DNA of 64,000 nucleotides from Larix kaempferi (GCA_027924585.1 BSBM01000486.1:40936001-41000000); one strand, 5' to 3'; counted from the stretch's first letter, positions 1-11,192 are shown. Numbers and translations: made by a program. The notes: generated by a model not told the origin, from the sequence alone.

Positions 1-2466
1 CGAGGTAGTTTTGGATTGGTAGAAATGGCTACAAAGGAATTCGATTTGGGTTACTGAGGCAAAGTTTTGGCATGGGATGATCAGTGATGATAAGCGGGAT
101 GTCTTCCGCACCTTCTCCAGCAGTTTCAGCTTCATCGGGGCCCACATCCATCACTTATGGCACTTTCTGGTGATTTCTGAGGTCTTTTGAGGCCTACGAT
201 TTGTCCATAGAGGCACGATTTGGTATATTGATGACTATTCTATTATTATTGTGCTATGGGGATTGACCAAGGGTGGCTAAAATTACCCCTTGGACCCACC
301 ATAAGCTTATTTTTATATTTTGTCATCATGATTTGGTGGGATCCCCTCTCCTAGGGCGATTTTGTCCACTTATTGTTATATTTTATGGTTGATCCATGTA
401 TTTTATTGTTGAGCTCATCTCAACCATTGATTAGATCTTTTGATCTTTTAATCTTAGCCACTCATGTAAAAAGTGGTAAGGATTATGCTCTCTCCCCATC
501 CTATTTAAGGAGGGAGCCTCTCATTGTAAAATCCTCTAGAAATTTTTGGCTCTTGGCTCTTGGAATAAAATTTCTATCTTTTGGAGTACATGCTTGGGTT
601 GGAGTGGATGTTGGTTGTTTTGATTGTAAATGCTTTTGTCCATTGCACTGGAGGATCTATGGTAGCTATCTTGCATATTTGCCATATCTTTTTACAGGTG
701 GAGAAGACTTCTTCAACAAGTGCGAATTGGTGGGGAGGCTTGCCCTTCAAGCTTGGAGGAGGACGTTTTGGGTTAAACAGGGAGTGGTTTTGTCTTTGCA
801 CCAACTATTCTTTGCTTATCTCTTTCTTGCTTGTATCTACCTTCAACATGTTAAACTGATTGATGCTTTGCTCCTTGGTTTTGACAGGTTAGAGGGACAC
901 ATATGTGGCTTGGAAAAATCGATTTTGCAAGAGCGCTTCAAAAATTCTCCATTTGATCTTTGGCAAAAGTAATCCTCATCTCAACTAGCATTCATCTCTT
1001 CATCCAGGTATGCTCCAAAGGTATGATCTTCTTCTTCTTTGAATCATCCATAATTTCTAGATCATAAAAACCCTAATTAATCAAAACCCTCATTTTGGTT
1101 TTTCTTAGATCTACTTAGATCTAGCCTTGCTCTTGAAGACATTTTAAAAACCCACCTCTATAGCATCCACCCCTAGTTGGATCTATAGTTTGGTGGTGAT
1201 TGGGTTAAAATTGACACACTTTTCAAGGCAATAAAGCCCTCTTGAAACAAATCGCACTTCGTTGGAGAGGCTTGTTTGGTTAGATCTAGCACATGGGTAG
1301 GTGAGATCCCACTTGATTTTCAATCTACATATTTGATAACCTACCCCTAGACTTTTACTTTGGTGATTTCTACCTTGTGGGCATCATTCCACATTTCAAG
1401 AGATTAAAACCCCATTTTGGACTATTTGGCACCTTAAAACTCAGATCTAGTAAGATCTAACCCTTGGATTGTCTTGATTTTCTAGATCCACATAGATCAT
1501 TGCCTAAACTACTTGGATCTACAATTTGGTGGCCATTGGACTTGTTTTGACACCCCTTTCCCATCTTTTATCCCTCCTTGAGCAAGGTCGCACTTCCTTG
1601 GGTGATTGAGTTTGCCCACTTTGAGGACGTGGGTAGTTGAGATTTTTGTGGATTTGGAACGGGCATACCTTGAAACCTAGGTCTAGAGTATCATTTTGTG
1701 ATGACCTGCCTTGGGGGTAGCATTCCTTATTTTAAGGGATTGTGGTCCACTTGGGTCATATCATGAAACCCTAGATCTAGCAAAATCCAAGCATCATATC
1801 CCAATTAGCCCACTTGATTTGCATGCTAGGTGTCCCGATCTACACTTTGACATATCATTTGACTCCATTAACCCATCCAACAAGGCACTAGTCCTCCTTA
1901 GGCAAGTCGCACTCCTTGGGAATTGTGTCAAACCTTAGATCCCATATGTGGGTATTCCTAATTTCAACTTAGATCCATAGATCTACTCATTATATATCCA
2001 CTAGTACCAATTACATCCCTTAATTTCACCTTGTGGGTCCCATTTGAAACATTCACATATCTCAAGAAAGTAGGTCCCACTTGTGTAACACATGGTACTA
2101 GATCTTGTCATTATCACTAATCATGGGCCTAAATCATATATTGGTTGAAACACTAATCATCTCTCATACCACTATCAACCATACTTTAACTTCTAGGTCC
2201 ACTTAACCTTGCATTGGTTTCCGTAACTCATTATTTACTTATCCCTAGGAACCTTTGTTTGGGTTCAATCATCTTTGATTGGTAATAGGGTCTCCCCCTA
2301 GGTCTTGATTCATCTAGATCTAAAGTGAAAAGTGCCTCGGTTGACGTGACTCCCACCTTGCATTGGGAACCGTGGCATCTCTTGGGTCACCTCTTTAGTT
2401 GTCCATCTCCTCTACCGTCCCGGATGGGATACCACTAGGGATAACTACAAGTTGTGTGATAACAGG
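1..2466 (+). mobile_element. Right part of a family-A LTR (copy A1), cut by the window edge
   Basis: This stretch matches the right-hand 2.4 kb of the two full family-A LTRs (about 6082-8496 and 13246-15725) almost base for base. It ends at TGTGATAACA, the family's LTR terminus. Immediately after it the sequence becomes the LTR of element B (compare 18502 onwards), so A1 inserted into B's left LTR. The five bases after the end are GGCGC, against GGCCC at the same place in B's other LTR, so GGCGC is the probable target duplication. The other end of A1 lies outside the window, so it could be a solo LTR or a whole element. A TATTTAAG box lies at 502-509. Confidence 0.9.
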
Positions 2467-2835
2467 CGCTTTGCTTCTTTACACGATCTTTGACACCTCT
2501 TTCACTGTCAATGCTGGGTGCATGGGTATCTTCTTATCTGATCTACTTTCATTTCAAAATTTCACTTTCGGTAGCTAGGAGAGCCCTGAAAATTTCGTTT
2601 AAGCTGCTGAAAGCAGAGCTTTCGGTAGCTTAGGAACCATTTTAAATAAGCGCTTAGCTACCGAAACCTGTTTTTTGAAATTTTTGAACTGAAAACTCAA
2701 TCTAATGCTTTTCAAACTTTATTACATGCATAAAGCTATCAACAATGAGCCTTAAGAAATTTAGAAATGAATTTTCAAATGAAATCCTATCATTTAAAAT
2801 TGATCAACTCGACAAATTTATTTGGGGAGATAACA
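2467..2835 (-). repeat. Element B 3' LTR, surviving inner end
   Basis: It is homologous to 18502-18870 at about 96% by eye, including the TTTCGGTAGCT hairpin cassette at 2568-2675. It ends at GGGGAGATAACA on the plus strand, next to the internal region. The outer part is separated by the A1 insertion and lies outside the window. Confidence 0.85.
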
Positions 2836-2898
2836 TCTGGCTCCTACTCGGGGATGGAAACCTCCCTGTGAGGTTCCAAGAACCCAGTAGCTCCAGTC

Positions 2899-3015
2899 GC
2901 CTTTACCCTTCGGCTATGGAGTCATCCGGCTTGTGTAGTTGGTCCTCTGCAAACCTGTAGCCTTTACCATTGGGCTATGGAGTCATTTGGCCTGTGCAAC
3001 CGATCTTTGAAAATT
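2899..3015. repeat. 61-bp tandem duplication in element B
   Basis: Two diverged copies start at 2899 and 2960, each opening GCCTTTACC and containing GGGCTATGGAGTCAT or a close variant. Family C has one equivalent of this segment (around 31480-31500), so the doubling looks specific to B. Confidence 0.7.
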
Positions 3016-3077
3016 TTTCAAGAGTTGTCTTTATTCACAAAAACTGACTGCTATTGCTGCAAACTAAAGAAAGAAAT

Positions 3078-3092
3078 GCTCAAGCAGTGAGC
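3078..3092 (-). other. Conserved post-stop hairpin, element B
   Basis: On the minus strand this reads GCTCACTGCTTGAGC, a 5-bp stem (GCTCA/TGAGC) with a 5-nt loop. It lies about 45 nt after the gag stop and is preceded by GGTTAGAGTA...AATAA. The same arrangement occurs in families A, C and E. Confidence 0.6.
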
Positions 3093-3135
3093 TTATTTCC
3101 TACCCTATACTACTCTAACCAACTCTGCAATTTGG

Positions 3136-4017
3136 TTAAGTAAATGTTGACTTCCATAACAGCCATCCAAACAACTTTAAAACTGAAGAAATCTCATCTT
3201 TATCACTGATTAGTAGCTGATGTTTGAAATGCAACAGCAGTGATAAGAACTCATTCAGGAAACCATACTTACCCATAAACAAAGGCAAGCTAAGGAAGTC
3301 TAAATTCTTCAGGTTCTCTGAAAAGTATAAGAGCATGATTGCTGACACTGGATCTTTGAAACTGAAATCAGAAACTTGCTGATCTTCGGGAAACTGTTGC
3401 GCTTCAATGACTGCTTCTCGGCCATAAAATTGATGACCTTCTTGCTCTCTTATGATCCGATCTTGATCATCAATCGTCAATCGTTAAAGTTTCTTTTTGA
3501 GAATAGTGCTCACGAGAGGATAATAAAACAGGGTTTACATCATATGCATAAAGATCAGTTGAAAACATATAATTTCCAATACAATCATCAGTTATCATAG
3601 GCTCATCCTGGTTTTCAAACTGATCATAAAATTCAGACTCATACTTGTCCCGGGAGTACTCTGCAAACAATGAAGAATCTGATTCTGAATCTGAAGTGAG
3701 CTCATGTATTTGTTGTTGTTCCAACTCTGCTTCATACTCACTGCTTTCTTGCTCTGAACCTGAAATGTAGTGACATTCTTTTTCCTGTTGTTCCAAATCT
3801 GCTTCAGACTTGTTACTTTCATAATTTTCATGTTCAAAATCTGAGCCATACTCATAGTTCGTTTTCTTTTGTGCATGCAGGTCTTCAAAGTCAATATGCT
3901 CTCGGATCTTTCTGGAAGCATGGATGTTCTCCTCCACCTCTTGAGCATCTTCAAACAAGCTCCTTAGAGATGAAGACGTTCTTTCTAGCAGAAGAAGGGC
4001 AAATTTTGAATGCAGTC
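3136..4017 (-). pseudogene. Element B gag-like protein, C-terminal part
   Basis: This is the downstream part of B's gag-like gene, separated from the N-terminal part (15731-16181) by element A2. If A2 is removed, the frame continues across the TSD without a stop. The protein has a Glu/Ser-rich acidic middle section (3470-3958) and a C-terminal domain with a hydrophobic leucine-rich stretch. It ends WLLWKSTFT-stop at 3136. Seven bases, CAATCGT on the plus strand, are doubled at 3471-3484 and break the frame; one copy fewer would leave it open. No zinc knuckle is visible. The tail matches those of families A, C and E. Function beyond gag is unknown. Confidence 0.75.
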
Positions 4018-7000
4018 TGTTATCACATATGTAGTAGCCGGGCTACCACACATTATTTTTCAGATTCCAGAGCACTCTTTAGCCAGTTCCTTTACTTTGA
4101 GATGATGAGATAAGCAACTATCTATGGATCACTATCAGATTTTGGACAGTATATGTATTCTCCATGCCATGACTGAATCTCAGGACACTCAGAGAGATGA
4201 CCGATGTAGCCATTATACCATTTATGCAGAGCAGTCAGTAGTGACCAGAGTTACAGCAGCAGTTTCAGAGGACAGATGATGGTTCAGAGGATGAGCATTC
4301 AGGTATATGAATCAGCAGGTACATCATGGTGTTATGGTTATATTGCTTTTATATTCATTCTTATGGCATGTCTTAGCACTTAGTGTCATGATCTGGCGAT
4401 CATATATATATGTGGACCTGGTTGATCTTATTATATATATATTCTACTGTCCTTACTCAGACTTAGAAGTTCACTACTCATACTCATTGGTTTTACCCTC
4501 CCTAGGGAGAATAGAGGTGATCATTGCACCATACCTTGGCTTGCTAGTGTTGGCTCCATTACTCATTGTCTTCATCCATCCATTACCTACCTTTTAGTTT
4601 ATCACCCTGACTTACTACTTGACTAGTGGCATGGAGGAGCTTTTCCCCACTGTAGCCTCTGTATTGGATGAACTTCCCTGTTTATTGTGTCTCGGCTCTA
4701 AGTTGGTGACAAACTTACCTTTGGTGAGTTGGATTGTAGGCCTAAATCATTCTGGTCGGTTGTCCCGATGTTTGGCATTGGCTCGAACTCCCCCTAGTCA
4801 CTTGAGATGTTGTTGGCTAAAACTGAAAGCTCATGAACTACTTATGGAAACTTATAAATTCGCCCATGGAAACTAAAAAGGGCAAGAGCGATGAACTGCT
4901 AAAAATAAAAACTCCTCGAAGAGTATAAAAGAAAGGTCCAAAAAGCAATGATTCTTAAAAGCTATATCTAAACAATTGCTGACCTTATGTATGTATAAAA
5001 AACATGCCCTGGATGCAAGCTGCAATTAGTTGTGCTTATCAGCACACTTGAGATTCGAAGGGTTATGTAGGCCACAAAGGCCATGAAATGAAATTGAATG
5101 ATCCTAATGAACCTGGATCAACTTGATGTAGACATAAAGCCTAAGTTGAATAAGCACTCTCTAAACAACTTATCCATTTGTGAGACACCACCATTCCCTG
5201 TGTTGTTGCTCATTCAGTATATACTATGGTGTGTATTACCTTTCCCATATCCAAAGTGTCACAATGTTAAGTCAGTCAGTCACCCTTTAGCCTAGCCATT
5301 TTATTCTAAGCCTTCATTCTTCACTAGCAAATTGATCACAACTATGAAGTGAGTATGGTCTTGAAAGTCTAGTCTGAGTCATATAAATAATTAATAACAA
5401 TATATATTTGGATTTAGATCACCAGTAATGATTACTTTGTGTTATAATTGCTATTTGAATGAGTTGTAGAGCATGCATTAACCTTTGACACTTTGCAGCA
5501 GCTTCAGATGGTAGTCTGAGTTATATTGGGTCAATATTGACTTGGTCAAACATAGTTTGACCAAGGTCAATCACAAGACATGAGATTATTGAACCTTATG
5601 ATGACACAGGTAGATGATATATGGTCTATGTACATATACATGATGGTTCTATACATCAAATACAGGTTTATGATGATGATCTGTGGTTTTCAGCATTATT
5701 TGATCATTTACAAATTATTATTATTTCACCTGTTCCGGTATATTGGGTATATTATATGATCATGCAGAGAGCTATATGGTGTATGAGTACACATCTTGGA
5801 TGGTTTTGGACCTTCTGAGTCCAATGAGACAGTCTATTTTCAGTTCCGGGCAGTTACAGTGATGATTTAGCCTTAGTAGGCTGTCCTAGTGCAGTTTTGG
5901 TCTGTCAGAGACCTTGTCAGAGCAGAGATGATATTTATTTGGTTCACCTAGGGCGCTGATGATGGAGGGGGTGGTCCAGCCACTTGTTTTTACCATATTA
6001 CCCCCCTTCCGGACACATTGGTGCCCTCACCTTGACAGCGCAGGCACTCCAGGAGGTAGTTTGGGACAGGTACACGCTTCCCGAGGTAGTTTTGGATTGG
6101 TAGAAATGGCTACAAAGGAATTCCATTTGGGCTACTTAGGAAATGTTTTGGCATGCGATGATCAGTGATGATGAGTGGGATGTCTTCTGCACCTTCTCCA
6201 GCAGTTTCAGCTTCATCGGGGCCCACATCCATCACTTATGGCACTTTCTGGTGATTTCTGAGGTCTTTTGAGGCCTACGATTTGTCCATAGAGGCACGAT
6301 TTGGTATATTGATGACTATTTTATTATTATTGTGCTATGGGGATTGACCAAGGGTGGCTAAAATTACCCCTTGGACCCACCATAAGCTTATTGTTATATT
6401 TTGTCATCATGATTTGGTGGGATCCCCTCTCCTAGGGTGATTTTGTCCACTATTTTTATATTTTATGGTTGATCCATGTATTTTATTGTTGAGCTCATCT
6501 CAACCATTGATTAGATCTTTTGATCTTTTAATCTTAGCCACTCATGTAAAAAGTGGTTAGGATTATGCTCTCTCCCCATCCTGTTTAAGGAGGGAGCCTC
6601 TCATTGTAAAATCATCTAGAGATTTTTGGCTCTTGGATCTTGGAATAAAATTTCTATCTTTTGGAGTACATGGTTGGGTTGGAGTGGATGTTGGTTGTTT
6701 TGATTGGAAATGCTTTTGTCCATTGCATTGGAGGATCTATTGTAGCTATCTTGCATATTTGCCATATCTTTTTACAGGTGGAAAAGACTTCTTCAACAAG
6801 TGCGAATTGGTGGGGAGCCTTGCCCTTCAAGCTTGGAGGACGTTTTGGGTTAAACAAGGAGTGGTTTTGTCTTTGCACCAACTATTCTTTGCTTATCTCT
6901 TTCTTGCTTGTATCTACCTTCAACATGTTAAACTGATTGATGCTTTGCTCCTTGGTTTTGACAGGTTAGAGGGACACACATGTGGCTCGGAAAAATCGAT

Positions 7001-8496
7001 TTTGCAAGAGAGCTTCAAAAATTCTCCATTTGATCTTTGGCAAAAGTAATCCTCATCTCAACTAGCATTCATCTCTTCATCCAGGTATGCTCCAAAGGTA
7101 TGATCTTTCTCTTCTTTGAATTATCCATAATTTTTAGATCATAAAAACCCTAATTAATCAAAACCCTCATTTTGTTTTTTCTTAGATCTACTTAGATCTA
7201 GCCTTGCTTTTGAAGAGATATTAAAAACCCACCTCTATAGCATCCACCCCTAGTTGGATCTATAGTTTGGTGGTGATTGGGTTAAAATTGACACACTTTT
7301 CAAGGCAATAAAGCCCTCTTGAACCAAATCGCACTTCCTTGGAGAGGCTTGTTTGGTTAGATCTAGCACATGGGTAGGTGAGGTCCCACTTGATTTGCAA
7401 TCTACACACTTGATAACCTACCCCTAGACTCTTACTTGGGTGATTTCTACCTTGTGGGCGTCATTCCACATTTTAAGGGATTAAAACCCTCTTTTGAAAT
7501 ACTTGGCACCTTAAAACTCAAATCTAGTAAGATCTAACCCTTGGATTGGCTTGATTTTCTAGATCCACATATATCGGTGCCTAAGTTACTTGGATCTACA
7601 ATTTGGTGGCTATTGGATTTGATTTGACACACCTTATCCACCTTTTAGCAAGGTCGCACCTGGGTAGTTGAGATTTTTGTAGATTTGGAACGGGCATACC
7701 TTGAAACCTAGGACTAGAATATCATTTTGTGACGATCTGCCTTGGGGGTAGCATTCCTTGTTTCAAGGGATTGTGGTCCACTTGGGTCATTTCATGAAAT
7801 CCTAGATCTAGCAAGATCCAACCACTTTATCTCAATTAACCCATTTGACTTGACCTCTAGGTGTTCTGATCTACACTTTGACATATCTTTTGACTCCATT
7901 AACCCATCCAACAAGGCACTAGTCCTCCTTAAGCAAGTCGCACTCCTTGGGAATTGTGTCAAACCTTAGATCCGGTACATGGGTATTCCTAATTTCAATT
8001 TAGATCCATAGATCTACTCATTAAATATCCACTAGTACCAATTGCATCCCTTAATCTTACCTTGTGGGTCCCATTTGAACTATTCACATATCCCAAGAAA
8101 GTAGGACCCACTTGTGTAACACATGGTACCATATCTTATCATTGTAACTAATCATGTGGCCTAAATCATACATTGGTTGAAACACTAATCATTTCTCAAA
8201 CCACCTTCAACCATACTTTAATTTCTAGGTCCACTTTACCTTGCATTGGTTTCTGTAACTTACCATTTACTCATCCCTAGGAACCTTTGTTTGGGTCCAA
8301 TCATCTTTGATTGGTTATAGGGTCTCCCCCTTGGTCTTGATTCACCTTGACCTAAAGTGAAGAGTGCCTCGGTTGACGTGACTCCCACCTTGCATTGGGA
8401 ACCATGGCATCTCTTGGGTCACCTCTTTAGTTGTCCATCTCCTCTATCGTCTCGGATGGGATATCACTAGGGGCAACTACAAGTTGTGTGATAACA
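4018..8496 (+). repeat. Element A2 5' LTR
   Basis: It runs from TGTTATCACA to TGTGATAACA and is followed at 8501 by the tRNA-Asp primer site. Possible promoters are TATAAAAG (4924-4931) and TGTTTAAGG (6582-6590), the latter a mutated form of the TATTTAAGG in the other two copies. U3 holds a W-box palindrome (5528-5570). Against the other two copies it lacks about 50 bp near 7640-7660. There is no gene of known family, only the conserved unassigned frame 6633-7049. Confidence 0.9.
5528..5570. promoter_or_regulatory. W-box cluster and palindrome in LTR A (5' copy)
   Basis: Five TTGAC cores lie on both strands within 43 bp. They include the 11-bp inverted repeat CTTGGTCAAAC-ATA-GTTTGACCAAG (5541-5565). 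TTGAC[C/T] is the known binding core of WRKY factors. The cluster is kept in the 3' LTR at 12692-12734. A role in stress-induced transcription is an inference. Confidence 0.5.
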
Positions 8497-8500
8497 TCTT

Positions 8501-8518
8501 TGGCGCCGTTGCCGGGGA
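8501..8518 (+). other. Primer binding site, tRNA-Asp type (element A2)
   Basis: TGGCGCCGTTGCCGGGGA begins 4 bases after the LTR end and is complementary to the 3' end expected of plant tRNA-Asp. Several Ty3-type plant lineages use this tRNA. Confidence 0.85.
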
Positions 8519-8577
8519 GGTAGAGGCCTACCCTGGTTCAACATTTTTTTTTAAGCCCTACTCCCGTTCTCTTTGCC

Positions 8578-8632
8578 AACATTTTTGGCACCGCTGCCGG
8601 GGAGGTAGAGGCCTACCTTGGTTCGACATACC
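8578..8632 (+). repeat. Tandem second copy of the primer-site segment
   Basis: About 54 bp around the primer site (8493-8546) recur 85 bp downstream. The copy includes a second, altered site TGGCACCGCTGCCGGGGA (8586-8603) followed by the same GGTAGAGGCCTACC. One change, GCGCC to GCACC, is of the CpG-decay type. Confidence 0.75.
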
Positions 8633-8684
8633 TTCTCCCTGCATAATAACGACATACATCTTGGTAGAAGAGTTTTAAAGTCTA

Positions 8685-8718
8685 CCTGGCGACTCCACAT
8701 AAGCGACTCCACTGGTGA
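8685..8718 (+). other. Leader motif GCGACTCCAC direct repeat (element A2)
   Basis: CCTGGCGACTCCAC is followed by GCGACTCCACTGGTGA, giving two direct copies of GCGACTCCAC between primer site and gag. Element B has the same arrangement on the minus strand (16612-16645). Similar GGCGACTC..CTGG motifs are common in leaders of plant Ty3 elements, as far as I recall. A packaging or dimerisation role is inference. Confidence 0.5.
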
Positions 8719-8817
8719 TCGATCATATCATTATCTAGAGCAAATGGGGTGCATCTTTTTGTATTTAGGTTCTTGATTTAATAATAAAAAATAAAAAATA
8801 AATTTTTTTTGCCATCC

Positions 8818-10597
8818 ATGGTTGCTTCTAAGCGGCCTAGGACTTTTGGTCGTTTGAAAGTTTTTGACTTCTAAAAAATTGTTGGGTATCATCATCAAAT
8901 CCCTCATCAAGCTCGTGAAAGGTTGTCTAAATTTGATGGAAGTCATGAAGTATCTGCTAAAAGACACCTTGAACTTTTTAGGGAAATTATTAAAGATTTA
9001 TCCATAACCCATGAGGATGTGTGTATGAAATTATTGGCTTCGTCCTTCAAAGAAAGAGATGAGATCTGGTTCTTAAATTTGAAGCCCAATAACATTTTCG
9101 GGTATAACATGTTTGAGCAAAATTTCTTAGAAAAATGGGGAAGTGAATCTGATGATATATATTTTTCAAATCAAAACCTTCCCCTTTCTGATCCTATTGT
9201 TGAATCTGTTAATAATCAAACATCAAGTGAATTGTCAACATCCGAAGATGACCCCTCCTGCTCAATTTCTTTTGAGGATAAGTCTTCCACTTTTGAGTCG
9301 ATTGAAAGTCAAATCCATAATCATTGTATAAATCATAAGTTTTCAAATTTCTTTTTAGGTAGCCCTAGTCTTGATCCTGAGGCAATTTCTGAGGATGAGC
9401 CTTTAGTCAGTCAGTCTATTGAAGTTCCTCCCTCAGAGAAACTCATTAATCATTCCATTTTTAATGATCATTCAATTCCTTATCACCTTATTGAAGAAGG
9501 AGGAAATGAAAGCATCGACCAAGATCCTTTAGTGGTGATCTCTCGTGATCATTGTGCAATTAATCAAGATATTATAAATGAAATTGTTAATTCCCCCCCC
9601 TGATCAATTAAATGAAAATGATCACTTATCCTCTTATAATTTTAGTGATGAATCAATAGAAGGTCAATCTCAAGATGAGGATGAATTGGTGAATCACACT
9701 AGATGCTCTAATCTGTGTTCCACTTCTTATAATGAGTCTTTAAATTTTTTCATCCTTAATCAAGATAACTTAGAGTTAGATAGCTATGGTCAATCTTGTC
9801 CTCAGATTGTAAATATTAAACTTGATCAAAAGATTAAAATCATTCCTACAGTAAAGAGTGCTTTCTTTTGTCAAAATCCAAGGTCAAACTTATTTATTCA
9901 TTTGGGAGAATTTTCATATTTGCAATCCACCCTCCCTTCCCAACTCCTTCAATCATCTTCAAGTTGGTGCTCTAGTCAATCTTTTTCCTTGGAAATTTTC
10001 ATTGGGAAGTATAAGCCTGGTTACATGTTTGGAGAAAAGGCACTTCATTTCCCTTTTCAATCACTTTGGAACCAAGATGCTTGTTGTCAAGTTATCAATC
10101 ATTCCTGGTGGCTAGAAAAGGTGTTTAAAGATCAATTTCATCTTTTCTCCATTTTTGAGAATCAAGTGGGCTTGATTTTGATTTTTCATCTCCTAAGCTT
10201 TAATTTGTCCCCACTTGGTTTTTATTTGATCATTAGTCCCAAGGAGAGTCAAATTGAATATTTTAGAGATGTGAATAAGGAAGTCAGTTTGTGTAAAATG
10301 AATTTGAATCATATGCCTTATATTTTTCCTCCATCCATTTTAAACAATCACTTGCATAAATTTTATGATCCTATCAGTTTTTGGATGGAGGATGGCTGCA
10401 TTAATCAGTCATCTCCTTGGCATGATTTCATTTTGCTCTGTTCAAATCCTTCTTCAATTTCTGAACAAGTCAGGAAGATTGTGCTCTCAATTTCATTAAT
10501 TTTTAATCCAATCTTGACATGTTTTATCAACAAAAATCAAAGAAGAATCATTAATGTATTTGATGAATGGTTGCACTGGATTTATGATTTTACCTAA
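8818..10597 (+). pseudogene. Element A gag-like protein with Trp-rich tail
   Basis: The likely start is the ATG at 8818 (context gccatccATGG), with protein beginning MVASKRPR. A TAA at 8872 interrupts it. The gag core follows (FDGSHEVSAKRHLELF..., THEDV..., FLEKWG), matching B's FSGENQASAERHLESF, HEDV and KHWG. A run of eight C at 9594-9601 shifts the frame, and the next frame continues to 10597. The middle is acidic and Ser-rich. The last 60 or so residues contain a hydrophobic stretch and end WLHWIYDFT-stop. There is no zinc knuckle, protease or polymerase. It is probably the structural protein of a non-autonomous element; about 590 codons if the breaks are ignored. Confidence 0.8.
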
Positions 10598-11192
10598 CAT
10601 TTGTGCTGACTGGTTAGAGTAGAGTAGGTAGGCCTCTGAATAAGCTCACTTGAGCAATAGGATTTGTGTGTTTTTTTTTTTATTTTGGTGTGATGAGTAT
10701 TGCCCCTTTGCTTTTTTGCTTGGAGTGTCTGTTTGTCTTTGTGTTTGATTGAGTTGAGCCTTGCTCCTTCCTAAGCTTGTCTCTTCTCCTGCATCCATTA
10801 AAGAATTTTTCATTTCCGTTTACATTTTTGGCTGCCTGTGCAAGTGAGATTGCCTGCTTGAAAAAGTTTTCTTGTCATCCTGCACAGTAATATAAAAAAA
10901 TAATGAATGATGAATAAATGATATATGCCATGTTAGATCTAAAATTTTCTTTTATGCATTTCATGTTATGCTTTAGAATAGATTTCAGTTTCAGTTTTAT
11001 TTTATATTTTTCCCACAATGCTCCATGAGGTATTCTAGTGTTTGTGAGCGCAGGTACAGGTGCAAAAGAAAAGTTGAAAATAATGATGGCGCAGTGCTGG
11101 ATTGAAGATCGATGCAGAGCAGTTCGAGACCAGATATTCTGAGGTTCTCAAGCGCTCTCTCCCTTAGAGCACTTGTCCCAGTTGGAGCCAGA
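10598..11192 (+). other. Element A2 3' internal non-coding region
   Basis: It lies between the gag stop and the 3' LTR. It opens with GGTTAGAGTA...AATAAGCTCACTTGAGC, the conserved post-stop motif, and ends GTTGGAGCCAGA directly before TGTTATCACA. A classical all-purine tract is not obvious at the boundary. No other feature is recognised. Confidence 0.65.
10644..10655 (+). other. Conserved post-stop hairpin, element A
   Basis: GCTCACTTGAGC, with stem GCTC/GAGC, lies about 46 nt after the gag stop and is preceded by GGTTAGAGTAGAGTAGG and AATAA. It is the same element as in B, C and E. Confidence 0.6.

Larger units (their letters stand above)
2836..3135 (-). other. Element B 3' untranslated internal region
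   Basis: This non-coding stretch lies between the gag stop and the 3' LTR. On the minus strand it ends GTAGGAGCCAGA directly before TGTTATC, the junction shared with families A and C. It also holds a 61-bp tandem duplication (2899-2959 and from 2960). One motif reads TGACTCCATAGCCCAATGG on the minus strand and recurs in family C as TGACTCCATAAACCCAATGG. A conserved hairpin lies at 3078-3092. Confidence 0.7.

Noticed and set aside
4307-5818. Frames of 65-96 codons in LTR A (for example 4307-4597 and 5098-5295)
   Set aside because: Although seen again in the second LTR (11470-11760, 12262-12459), they carry no domain and are short, so conservation reflects recent LTR copying.
9594-9601. Programmed frameshift at C8 in gag of A
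   Set aside because: A homopolymer indel explains it, and the same gene already has a TAA at 8872.
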